Source: JACQMJ01 sp964373495 (lineage in GTDB: Bacteria > Patescibacteriota > Minisyncoccia > Sungbacterales > SURF-37). Taken from it: 5,680 nucleotides of DNA. The DNA lies in contig CAYJUW010000046.1 of NCBI GenBank assembly GCA_964373495.1, positions 1 to 5,680 of the forward strand, in the 5' to 3' direction. A model generated the notes under the pieces. The model ran no database searches, was not told the origin of the DNA, and saw only the letters and a list, made by a program, of their open reading frames with translations. Made by a program: the position numbers and the translations under genes. Below, in pieces: positions 1 through 5,639 of this stretch. The number at the start of each line of letters is the position of its first letter. Position 1 is the first letter of the stretch.

Positions 1-1090
1 TTACTATCTCTTTAGCAAATTGTTCATCCTCGTACCGCGTCGTTGCGTTTCTTCGTACGTTGTATTTATCCACGCCGACGTACTTGCTTGCCCCAGCGTC
101 GTGAGCAAAATTCTCGATCGAAGTAACCCATCTGTCTGGTATAGTTTCATCAACCTCGCCGCAGCCCAAATCAATCAGCGGCCGTCCGTGTAAAAGCTGC
201 TTAAGAACTCTCCGCTTATTATCACCCATGTACCTATATAGCCCAACTAAGCTATTTTTGTACGCCTCGTCTTTAACTTCACTAACCAGCGCCTCAAGTC
301 CCTCTTCTTTCATATACTTCCGCCTTTCTCTATTCTCTTCTAGATCGGCTTGCATTCGTTTTTCACGGAAGGTATCGAGTAACTGATCAAGCGGCATGTC
401 AGGCTGAAGTTTTCGTAAACTATATACATCCAGCACATCCTCCAGAGTCATTCCCCACGACTCCCTTATAGTCGATTCCGCAACCTCGGTGATATACCGC
501 AACTGCCTCGAATATGGAATTTTTTGGGGCGGTCTGGTGGCATAGAGTTCTTTTACAAACTTGCATACGTCCTCGGCTTCCCTCGCACTTACTTCTCGAA
601 AAACAAACTGTCCATGAGGCCTATCGACAAACAATATCGAGAAAATCAGCGTTGAGGACGCTAAGTTTAGTTCATCTTTATCTACCGCATTTGGGTTATA
701 TTCTGGCAAGTCAGGCAACTCAAGCACCGTAAAAAGCGATGATGTTTCTCTAAAAACTGTCAGAAACTGACGAGATATTTGTTTTTTATACTTATCAGTT
801 AACTCCGGCTCGCCAGCTGGAGCTCCAACAAAACGAAACTTCTTTTCTATGGCTACAAGAGATCTATATAGCCCAAAGGCGAGTTGGTCTATCTCTGTTA
901 TCTCTGTATCCCCTTCTTCTCTCTCTGCAAAATTAACATCACTCAAAAGCAAATTCATTCTTCGTTCAACATTCTGGACGGCTTTAATATGCGAAACGGT
1001 TACTTCGTCGCGAACATGAGGGAAATACTCGTTAACTTTCTGTCTTACCTGCTGTTCACTGAATTGCTCTGGTATTTTTTCGAGTTCCAT
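1..1090 (-). CDS. Hypothetical protein with C-terminal methyltransferase-like motif (C-terminus cut by window edge)
   Basis: An open frame begins at the ATG at 1088-1090 and runs off the left edge without a stop, giving 363 visible residues. I do not recognise the first ~300 residues. They are hydrophilic and mostly helical in character, with a charged, coiled-coil-like stretch at about residues 240-270, and no membrane segment or signal peptide. Near the visible end, LIDLGCGE (residues 305-312) followed by YVGVDKY (337-343) resembles motif I and the acidic motif II residue of class I SAM-dependent methyltransferases. The spacing between the two acidic residues (D307 to D341) is longer than usual, so an inserted helix is implied. 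The start is supported by GGAAG about 8 nt upstream; an in-frame TAA at 1109-1111 limits extension, though GTG at 1103-1105 is possible. Composition is more AT-rich than the neighbouring metal operon, so this is probably a separate unit. Function is unknown; a methyltransferase role is inference. Confidence 0.8.
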   Translation of the reverse strand, partial: MELEKIPEQFSEQQVRQKVNEYFPHVRDEVTVSHIKAVQNVERRMNLLLSDVNFAEREEGDTEITEIDQLAFGLYRSLVAIEKKFRFVGAPAGEPELTDKYKKQISRQFLTVFRETSSLFTVLELPDLPEYNPNAVDKDELNLASSTLIFSILFVDRPHGQFVFREVSAREAEDVCKFVKELYATRPPQKIPYSRQLRYITEVAESTIRESWGMTLEDVLDVYSLRKLQPDMPLDQLLDTFREKRMQADLEENRERRKYMKEEGLEALVSEVKDEAYKNSLVGLYRYMGDNKRRVLKQLLHGRPLIDLGCGEVDETIPDRWVTSIENFAHDAGASKYVGVDKYNVRRNATTRYEDEQFAKEIV

Positions 1091-1136
1091 ACTCAATGCT
1101 TCCACAAATTAGTTTCTCTTACCTAATTACCCATAT

Positions 1137-1142
1137 ATTATA
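1137..1142 (-). promoter_or_regulatory. Possible -10 box (TATAAT) for the gene starting at 1090
   Basis: The minus strand reads TATAAT, a perfect sigma-70 -10 hexamer, about 47 nt before the ATG at 1090. It overlaps the stop codon of the ATPase remnant. No good -35 box sits 16-18 nt upstream (the best there is TATGCT), and the area is AT-rich, so a chance match is possible. Confidence 0.3.
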
Positions 1143-1305
1143 ATTTTTGTTTTCGGAGCAGCATAGCATTAATAGCGACAATAACCGTGCTTGCCGACAT
1201 AAACACAGCGGCGAGCGCGGGTTGTAATAATATGCCCTTGAACGCAAGCGCGCCGGCGGCAAGCGGCAGTGCTACCACGTTGTATCCGAAAAATTTTATC
1301 CACGC
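1138..1305 (-). pseudogene. Remnant of a second heavy-metal P-type ATPase (last two membrane helices)
   Basis: Reading minus from about 1305 to the TAA at 1138-1140, the frame encodes FFGYNVVALPLAAGAL, then QPALAAVFMSASTVIVAIN and a basic tail LLRKQKL. This is the standard end of a P1B ATPase: the YN motif of helix 7 and the MSxST motif of helix 8. It parallels the end of the intact ATPase next door (IYNVLSIPVAAG, LLMSASSIIVATN), but the two differ at roughly half the positions, so it is not a recent duplicate. The frame differs from that of the intact gene. It has no usable start between the upstream TAA (1344-1346) and the conserved part; the open frame extends to 1452 only by overlapping the ATPase 3' end, where the residues are meaningless. 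It lacks the phosphorylation, nucleotide-binding and metal-binding parts and cannot be a pump. A decayed fragment is the best reading; expression as a tiny two-helix protein is unlikely. Confidence 0.8.
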
Positions 1306-1309
1306 ACCA

Positions 1310-1338
1310 GAAGACCGCGGGCTTGCCCGTGGAGCTTC
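1310..1338. repeat. Palindrome at the junction of the intact ATPase and the remnant
   Basis: On the minus strand CCACGGG and CCCGCGG form a 7-bp stem with one A/C mismatch around a CAAG loop. Outer arms GAAG and CTTC extend it across a small internal loop. It begins about 6 nt after the ATPase stop and ends about 5 nt before the ATPase-like remnant. It could cap or terminate the operon transcript, but no U-run follows directly on the minus strand (TTTTT comes about 15 nt later), so it is not a canonical intrinsic terminator. It may instead be a copy of a dispersed palindromic repeat. Confidence 0.6.
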
Positions 1339-1343
1339 ATTTA

Positions 1344-3584
1344 TTACACTTTTAATTTTGCTTCGACCCTTTTTAATAATACCGCATTGGTGGCTACAAT
1401 AATAGATGAAGCCGACATAAGAAGTGCCGATATTTCGGGACGAAGCGACCAACCGAGTGAGTTGTAAAACACGCCGGCCGCAACCGGGATAGATAGTACA
1501 TTATAGATTGCTGCCCAAAAGAGATTCTGTTTCATTTTAATTACCGTTGCTTTACTCAATCGAAGCGCCGCAACGATATCATAGGGGTCGGATTTCATGA
1601 GCACGATGTTGCCGGTCTCAATGGCCACGTCCGTGCCGGCGCCGATGGCAATGCCGATATCGGCCTGCGCCAAGGCCGGCGCGTCATTGATGCCGTCTCC
1701 CACCATGGCCACAAACTTACCCTCATCTTGCAATGTTTTGACGTATTTGGCTTTATCTTCGGGAAGTACTTCGGCGAAGTAGCGGTTAATGCCGAGTTCG
1801 CTGGCAACGGCTTTGGCAACTTGTTGGTGATCCCCGGTAATCATGACCACTTCCAGTCCGAGGGTCTGAAGGGCCGATACCGCTTTCTTGGCCGAAGGAC
1901 GAATGGTGTCGGCCACGCCAATGGCTCCGGCGATTTGGCCGTCAATGGCCACAATGCTGATGGTATTTCCGGCATCAAGGAGCCGATTTATTTCGCTTTT
2001 AATCGGCGAGAGGTCAACGTTGTTTTGTCGCATCAGCCGTTCAGTGCCGGCGATAACGGTTTTGCCGTTTACCATGGCGCGAACGCCGTGACCGCCGATG
2101 GCTTCAAACTTTTCCACTTTATGATCGGTTTCAATGCCGCTCTTTTTTGCTTCGGCAAGGATGGCGGAGCTTACAGGATGATTTGACCCGCGCTCAACCG
2201 CTGCGGCAAGAGCGATGAGCTCATGGCGGTTGAAGCCCGGCCGCGCGACTACTTCGGTTACTTTTGGTTTGCCTTCGGTAAGCGTGCCGGTTTTATCAAG
2301 CACGATTGTCTTGAGCCGAGAAGTATTTTCAAGCGTAGTCGCGTCTTTAATCAAAATATTGTGCTTGGCGCCAATACCGGTGCCGACGGCCACGGCCGTA
2401 GGGGTAGCCAGTCCCAGCGCGTCGGGGCAGGCAACGACTACCGTTGAGACCGCAAAAGTGAGCGCGGCGAGAAGCCCGGCTCCGGCGCCAAAGTACCAGC
2501 CCAAAAACGCGGCAAGACCCGAGCCGATGGCGACGAGGACGAGCCAGCCGGCGGCTTTATCGGCCAGGCGCTGGCCGGGCGCTTTGGAATTCTGGGCGGT
2601 TTCAACGAGTTTAATGATTTGCGCCAAAACCGTCTCGGCTCCGACCTGGGTTGCTTTGAATTGAATTGTTCCGGTCTGATTCACCGATCCGCCGATAACT
2701 TTCGCGCCGATGGTTTTGGCAACCGGAATGGACTCTCCGGTTATGAGCGATTCGTCAATGGCGGTCTCGCCTGCGGTGATTACGCCGTCCACCGGCACTT
2801 TGTCGCCGGGCCGCAAAACGACAATGTCGTTATGAATAATTTCCGCGCTTGGAATTGATATTTCTTTGCCGCTCCGGATAACATTTGCTTTCGGCGGCAC
2901 CAGATCGAAAAGCGCGCGCAAAGCATCGGATGTGCCGCGGCGCGATTTCATTTCCATCCAGTGACCGAATAAAACGAAGGTGACCAACAAAGCCGCCGCC
3001 TCATAAAAAGTTTCCGACTCCGGACGAATCGCCGTGATAAGCACGCTAAAAAGATAGGCCGCCAAAACGCCGGTGGCGACCAGCACGGCCATGTTGAGCT
3101 TTTTTGCCTTGAGCGAATAGTAGGTGCCGGTGATAAAGATTGAGCCGGTCCAAAAGACGATTGGAGTTGTGAGTATAAGAAGAAGCCAGTTTACCGCTAT
3201 GGGCGTCGGCAGATGCAGTCCAAAAAAATTGATGCCCACCGGCGAGTAGAGAAAAATCGGAATGGAGAGCAGGAATGAAACCCANNNNNNNNNNNNNNNN
3301 NNNNNNNNNNNNNNNNNNNNNNNNNNNNNNNNNNNNNNNNNNNNNNNNNNNNNNNNNNNNNNNNNNNNNNNNNNNNNNNNNNNNACTGGGTCGTGGTCGG
3401 CATGTGCATTTTGCACTTTGATTTTTGCACTTTGCATTTTTATAAGTTCCATTCCGCAGCCGGGACAGCGGCTGGGTTCCGATTGCCGCACTTCCGGATG
3501 CATGGGGCAGGTGTAAATAACTTCGTCGTCCGTTCCCCGCTTCTTGTTACCGGTATCGTGGTTGTTATGACGCGAATGGTTCAT
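1344..3584 (-). CDS. copB: CopB-type heavy-metal (probably Cu/Ag) translocating P-type ATPase, interrupted by assembly gap
   Basis: Inner-membrane ATP-driven metal exporter. Residue numbers below count the 100-N gap as its placeholder length. The N-terminus has scattered His and then a heavy-metal-binding domain: CPMH at 26-29 and CPGCGM at 40-45. After the gap come eight membrane helices: four at about 101-210, two at 345-398, two at 686-736. The actuator-domain TGES is at 283-286. The metal-site helix carries CPD at 386-388. The phosphorylation motif DKTGTLT starts at D430; the nucleotide-domain His-Pro is at 469-470, TGD at 583-585, and GDGIND at 629-634. YN (694-695) and MSASS (723-727) lie in the last two helices. 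HMBD plus the linker after helix 4 (GHWMEMKSRRGTSDAL) fits CopB rather than CopA. The CPD is unusual: CopB proteins usually have CPH and CopA CPC. The start follows the preceding stop by 3 nt, which implies translational coupling. Metal specificity is inferred from the family, not proven. Confidence 0.93.
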   Translation of the reverse strand: MNHSRHNNHDTGNKKRGTDDEVIYTCPMHPEVRQSEPSRCPGCGMELIKMQSAKIKVQNAHADHDPXXXXXXXXXXXXXXXXXXXXXXXXXXXXXXXXXXWVSFLLSIPIFLYSPVGINFFGLHLPTPIAVNWLLLILTTPIVFWTGSIFITGTYYSLKAKKLNMAVLVATGVLAAYLFSVLITAIRPESETFYEAAALLVTFVLFGHWMEMKSRRGTSDALRALFDLVPPKANVIRSGKEISIPSAEIIHNDIVVLRPGDKVPVDGVITAGETAIDESLITGESIPVAKTIGAKVIGGSVNQTGTIQFKATQVGAETVLAQIIKLVETAQNSKAPGQRLADKAAGWLVLVAIGSGLAAFLGWYFGAGAGLLAALTFAVSTVVVACPDALGLATPTAVAVGTGIGAKHNILIKDATTLENTSRLKTIVLDKTGTLTEGKPKVTEVVARPGFNRHELIALAAAVERGSNHPVSSAILAEAKKSGIETDHKVEKFEAIGGHGVRAMVNGKTVIAGTERLMRQNNVDLSPIKSEINRLLDAGNTISIVAIDGQIAGAIGVADTIRPSAKKAVSALQTLGLEVVMITGDHQQVAKAVASELGINRYFAEVLPEDKAKYVKTLQDEGKFVAMVGDGINDAPALAQADIGIAIGAGTDVAIETGNIVLMKSDPYDIVAALRLSKATVIKMKQNLFWAAIYNVLSIPVAAGVFYNSLGWSLRPEISALLMSASSIIVATNAVLLKRVEAKLKV
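3285..3384. other. Assembly gap of exactly 100 N inside the P-type ATPase gene
   Basis: The run is precisely 100 N, the conventional placeholder for a gap of unknown size, so the true length is not known. It falls in the linker between the metal-binding domain (ending near residue 45) and the first membrane helix (from residue 101). All eight helices and all catalytic motifs lie outside it. The frame on both sides agrees with a single protein when 100 nt are counted, but that can happen by chance one time in three. Confidence 0.98.
3406..3440. repeat. Short imperfect 14-nt tandem repeat beside the gap
   Basis: On the plus strand, units at 3413-3426 (gcactttgattttt) and 3427-3440 (gcactttgcatttt) match at 12 of 14 positions. 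A partial third copy ending tgcatttt (to 3412) lies toward the gap. The repeat encodes the hydrophilic linker MQSAKIKVQNA (residues 50-60) of the ATPase. Being 21 nt from the N run, it may be the edge of a longer array that broke the assembly. Confidence 0.65.
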
Positions 3585-3587
3585 GTT

Positions 3588-4052
3588 TTATTTTACATTC
3601 CACTTAAATGTGCGCTCAGGCACTCCGCCGACGTTCTTTATTTTTAATTCCACATAGGATGGCGCCGGATTTATCGCTTTAAACGCCAACAGCCCTTCGC
3701 GGTGATGGCCGCCGGATCCCGGCCCTTCCCAAGAAATCGGCCGATAGGCGTTGCCTTGATCATCCGCCAAAGACACCGCCATCAACGGATCGTCGTCCAA
3801 GCTTCCGGAGTGGGTATCAAAGACTACTTGGAATTTCCATGTCTCCACGCCTCTGCCGAACTCAACCGGAGTCGCCTTGATTGTTACCGGCGGCTGGTCA
3901 TTGGTTTGCGTTTCCCAGTTGCCCTTCGCCGTATTCATCGGCTGTTCGGTTTGTTGGTTATTGCCCGGCTGCGGCTCTCCGCGGTTAAAGATTCCAAAAT
4001 AGAAAAGAGCGACAGCGATTAAACCAACAATTAGGTAGGGTAAATACTTCAT
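3588..4052 (-). CDS. Membrane-anchored extracytoplasmic protein with His-His motif, unknown function
   Basis: 154 residues. An N-terminal hydrophobic segment (about 4-20) without a lipobox Cys suggests an uncleaved anchor or signal peptide. A Pro/Gln/Asn-rich linker follows (25-56), then a beta-rich, probably immunoglobulin-like domain (56-154). Noteworthy are DTHSGSLDDD (79-88), WEGPGSGGHHREG (108-120) and a closing VGGVPERTFKW (141-151). I recall similar unnamed proteins with GHHR-type motifs from other bacteria, but no named family comes to mind. The clustered His and acidic residues could bind metal outside the membrane, which would suit a partner of the exporter encoded next; this is inference. 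The ATG overlaps the previous stop as ATGA (4049-4052), and GGGAAG lies 5 nt upstream of it, a good ribosome-binding site. The stop is 3 nt before the ATPase start. Confidence 0.85.
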   Translation of the reverse strand: MKYLPYLIVGLIAVALFYFGIFNRGEPQPGNNQQTEQPMNTAKGNWETQTNDQPPVTIKATPVEFGRGVETWKFQVVFDTHSGSLDDDPLMAVSLADDQGNAYRPISWEGPGSGGHHREGLLAFKAINPAPSYVELKIKNVGGVPERTFKWNVK

Positions 4053-4516
4053 ACTTGCTTCCCGACCGAGGCGGATCCGCCTCGGGCGGAAAATTTAACG
4101 ATTCTCTTTGCGATAGAGAACATTCCGCCGAGATTAAACAAGAGGCCTATCCAGAAAAGCTCAACCTGGTACTGCGCGGCCAACGTCACCATGCCGACAG
4201 CGCCAAGAATGGGGAGCAAATTTACAAGGTAGTGGGTACAGCAGGAAATCATCGCCGCCGTAGAGGTAGCGCCGGTCATTCCCAAAACTTTGCCGCCACC
4301 CGCGCCCCCATGGATAAGATTGCGGAGATAGGTATACAAACCGACTTGAACGCCGAAGCCGATAGCAAGACTCACGATAAAATACCAAAAAGAAGAAAAT
4401 TGATCTTGAGCAAAGTTCCAGCCCGATACCAAAGAAAGAACGGCAAAATAAACTCCGAGCAAAATACCGCTTGCGGCCATGCCGTACATAGCTGGTTTGA
4501 GGATGGTTTTACGCAT
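4049..4516 (-). CDS. Four-helix membrane protein with intramembrane Cys-Cys-x-His motif (putative metal-handling)
   Basis: 155 residues with hydrophobic segments at about 10-32, 43-65, 84-112 and 116-137. The second and third are separated by a Gly-rich loop (HGGAGGGKVLG, 69-79). The third segment carries SCCTHYLVNLLPILG (91-105), a vicinal Cys pair C92-C93 followed by H95. Vicinal membrane cysteines are known in mercury transporters such as MerT and MerC, and similar CC-x-H proteins occur near metal ATPases, so a soft-metal relay or transport role is plausible but unproven. The start overlaps the upstream gene by 8 nt and the stop overlaps the downstream start (ATGA), so the gene is translationally coupled on both sides. 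The last residues (about 143-152, SARGGSASVG) are encoded by a near-perfect palindrome and look like an added tail. Confidence 0.87.
   Translation of the reverse strand: MRKTILKPAMYGMAASGILLGVYFAVLSLVSGWNFAQDQFSSFWYFIVSLAIGFGVQVGLYTYLRNLIHGGAGGGKVLGMTGATSTAAMISCCTHYLVNLLPILGAVGMVTLAAQYQVELFWIGLLFNLGGMFSIAKRIVKFSARGGSASVGKQV
4062..4089. repeat. Long GC-rich palindrome at the 3' end of the Cys-Cys membrane protein gene
   Basis: Positions 4066-4085 form a perfect 20-bp palindrome centred on GGATCC. One A/G mismatch followed by three more complementary pairs extends it to 4062-4089. It lies within coding sequence and ends against GGGAAG (4058-4063), the ribosome-binding site of the next gene. 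In RNA it would fold into a stable hairpin beside that site. Its position at a gene end and its codon-neutral tail suggest an inserted mobile palindromic repeat. Confidence 0.85.
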
Positions 4517-5228
4517 GCGGCTTTACTCGTCGCCAGGCGATATGTTCGTACACGCTCGACCAGAAGAAACCAAAGCTCAGCGCGAACAAAAGTTCTTCCA
4601 ACGGAACGCCAAAAACCAAAACCCCGGAAATATCTTTCAGATTCCACACCTGCTCTACGTAGCCGGGGTACGCGGCAATGAGCGTGAGAAAATAAACAAA
4701 ATAAATTCCCAAAAATACCACGTCGCTTACAATCATTTTCTTTTTGAGATCGGGGCGGCAATACCAAGTGGCAAGGCCTCCAAGAACGAGAGCGATAGCA
4801 GAGGTGTAAATCGGATTAAGCGGTGTGGCCAGCGCCAGTACTAGGAAGATGATCGGCGCAGACAAGATAGTCCAGAGATGATACTGATGACGAGGAGAAT
4901 GTTGATCCGACGTCGAGATTTTCTCATGCCGGGCGCGAAAGATGCGCTCATACAACACAACCGCAATACCGCCGATGCCGAACGAGAAAATCAAACTTTC
5001 TATGTCAAAGCCGGTTCGATGAGCGAGATCAAAAAGCGAGGGCGGATTCCAGTACTCCGGGACAAAGAGCGGTTCGGCAAACCCCAGAAGCGAAGTCCAT
5101 AAACTCACGATGAGCATCTCTTTTTTGCTCTCTTTGTTTTTTAAGAGCGCGTAGACGATGCCCCAAACGACAATGAGGAATGCGCTCCATAAGAGCCAGG
5201 CCAATTGCGGTTCATGTATTGAATTCAT
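4509..5228 (-). CDS. Lycopene-cyclase-domain (CrtYc/CrtYd, CarR-type) integral membrane protein
   Basis: 239 residues, about seven hydrophobic segments (roughly 9-29, 37-55, 77-93, 118-134, 139-155, 166-186, 203-227). Two similar halves are visible. Each begins with a basic stretch and a helix (KKEMLIVS at 35-42; KKKMIVSD at 162-169). Each ends in a motif helix followed by YE: FDIESLIFSFGIGG (74-87) with YE at 93-94, and VPLEELLFALSFG (208-220) with YE at 227-228. The Pro-x-Glu-Glu-x-x-Phe pattern (PLEELLF, 209-215) is the hallmark of heterodimeric/fused lycopene beta-cyclases, which cyclise lycopene ends in the membrane. The first half lacks the Pro and the paired Glu (DIES). No carotenoid genes are nearby, and the gene is embedded in a metal operon, so true cyclase activity is doubtful. 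AAGGAA at 5239-5244 gives a ribosome-binding site 10 nt before the ATG. A seven-helix protein of another type cannot be excluded. Confidence 0.75.
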   Translation of the reverse strand: MNSIHEPQLAWLLWSAFLIVVWGIVYALLKNKESKKEMLIVSLWTSLLGFAEPLFVPEYWNPPSLFDLAHRTGFDIESLIFSFGIGGIAVVLYERIFRARHEKISTSDQHSPRHQYHLWTILSAPIIFLVLALATPLNPIYTSAIALVLGGLATWYCRPDLKKKMIVSDVVFLGIYFVYFLTLIAAYPGYVEQVWNLKDISGVLVFGVPLEELLFALSFGFFWSSVYEHIAWRRVKPHA

Positions 5229-5238
5229 GAGTAGCCGG

Positions 5239-5244
5239 TTCCTT
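5239..5244 (-). promoter_or_regulatory. Ribosome-binding site of the lycopene-cyclase-domain gene
   Basis: AAGGAA on the minus strand, 10 nt before the ATG at 5226-5228, within the only sizeable intergenic gap of the operon (56 nt). It supports that ATG as the start. Confidence 0.55.
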
Positions 5245-5284
5245 TTTTCTATGGTTGCCTTCGGGGATGCACTTTACGGGATTC

Positions 5285-5581
5285 TTAAGGCAGAGCATCG
5301 GTTCGCGGCTCATTCTTGTTTTCAACCAAGCTTACGTTATGCATCCAGACGAAGTACCACGCAAAAATCCAGGCAAAGATAAAGAAGTAGACGGCTCCCA
5401 GCACCACGCTCCCCGCGTTTATCCAGGTAAACCCGGGAAGGGTTTCGAAAATCGCATGGTGCAGTTCTACGCCTCGGGCGGTGCGCAAAGGGAGGAACCC
5501 GCCGAGAATACAGACGGCATACACCGCCTCCGCGCCAAGTGCGCACCTCCAACCGTATTTTTTAAGCGAAAGTCGCTCCAT
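5285..5581 (-). CDS. Small two-helix membrane protein, DUF5676-like
   Basis: From the ATG at 5579-5581 the protein has 98 residues. A first hydrophobic segment holds ALGAEAVYAVCILGGFLPL and a second holds SVVLGAVYFFIFAWIFAWYFVW. They are separated by a short loop with LHHAIFETLPGFTWIN. This order (helix, His-rich LHHA..F, PGFTW, a second Gly/Phe/Trp-rich helix, an Asn near the end) matches the pattern I know from DUF5676, small membrane proteins of unknown function often encoded next to copper-handling genes. The family name is from memory and should be checked. The frame stays open upstream to a GTG at 5615-5617, adding 12 polar residues; I prefer the ATG because it gives the usual length, and because the GTG lies inside an inverted repeat. 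Neither start has a strong ribosome-binding site. This is the first visible gene of the operon, 56 nt ahead of the next. Confidence 0.75.
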   Translation of the reverse strand: MERLSLKKYGWRCALGAEAVYAVCILGGFLPLRTARGVELHHAIFETLPGFTWINAGSVVLGAVYFFIFAWIFAWYFVWMHNVSLVENKNEPRTDALP

Positions 5582-5613
5582 ATTTTTTCGTTGGTAATTA
5601 GTCCGTTTCGTAA

Positions 5614-5639
5614 CCACTGATGGTGCTATTCATCAGTGG
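5614..5639. promoter_or_regulatory. Perfect 9-bp inverted repeat upstream of the operon (possible operator or leader hairpin)
   Basis: CCACTGATG and CATCAGTGG are exact reverse complements separated by 8 nt. The element lies 33 nt upstream of the preferred ATG of the first operon gene. A 26-nt dyad of this size fits the operator of a dimeric repressor, for example a metal-responsive one, but it matches no consensus I can name (not the TACAnnTGTA of CopY). It could also be an RNA hairpin. No convincing -35/-10 pair is visible around it. Confidence 0.5.

Noticed and set aside
884..1126. Plus-strand open frame opposite the hypothetical gene
   Set aside because: No ribosome-binding site and no recognisable protein; it mirrors the minus-strand gene, whose frame stays open for 363 codons.
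1310..1338. Intrinsic terminator for the ATPase operon
   Set aside because: The stem is short with a mismatch and is not followed immediately by a U-run on the minus strand; recorded as a palindrome instead.
1728..2186. Plus-strand open frame opposite the ATPase nucleotide-binding domain
   Set aside because: It lies fully within a gene with clear catalytic motifs and arises from that gene's codon bias on the opposite strand.
4055..4681. 208-codon plus-strand open frame opposite the two membrane protein genes
   Set aside because: Low-complexity, highly charged product with no family likeness; the minus strand carries two coherent membrane proteins with coupled starts and stops.
4372..4767. 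Minus-strand 131-codon frame overlapping the lycopene-cyclase-domain gene
   Set aside because: It is out of frame with both flanking coupled genes and has no start context or recognisable domain.
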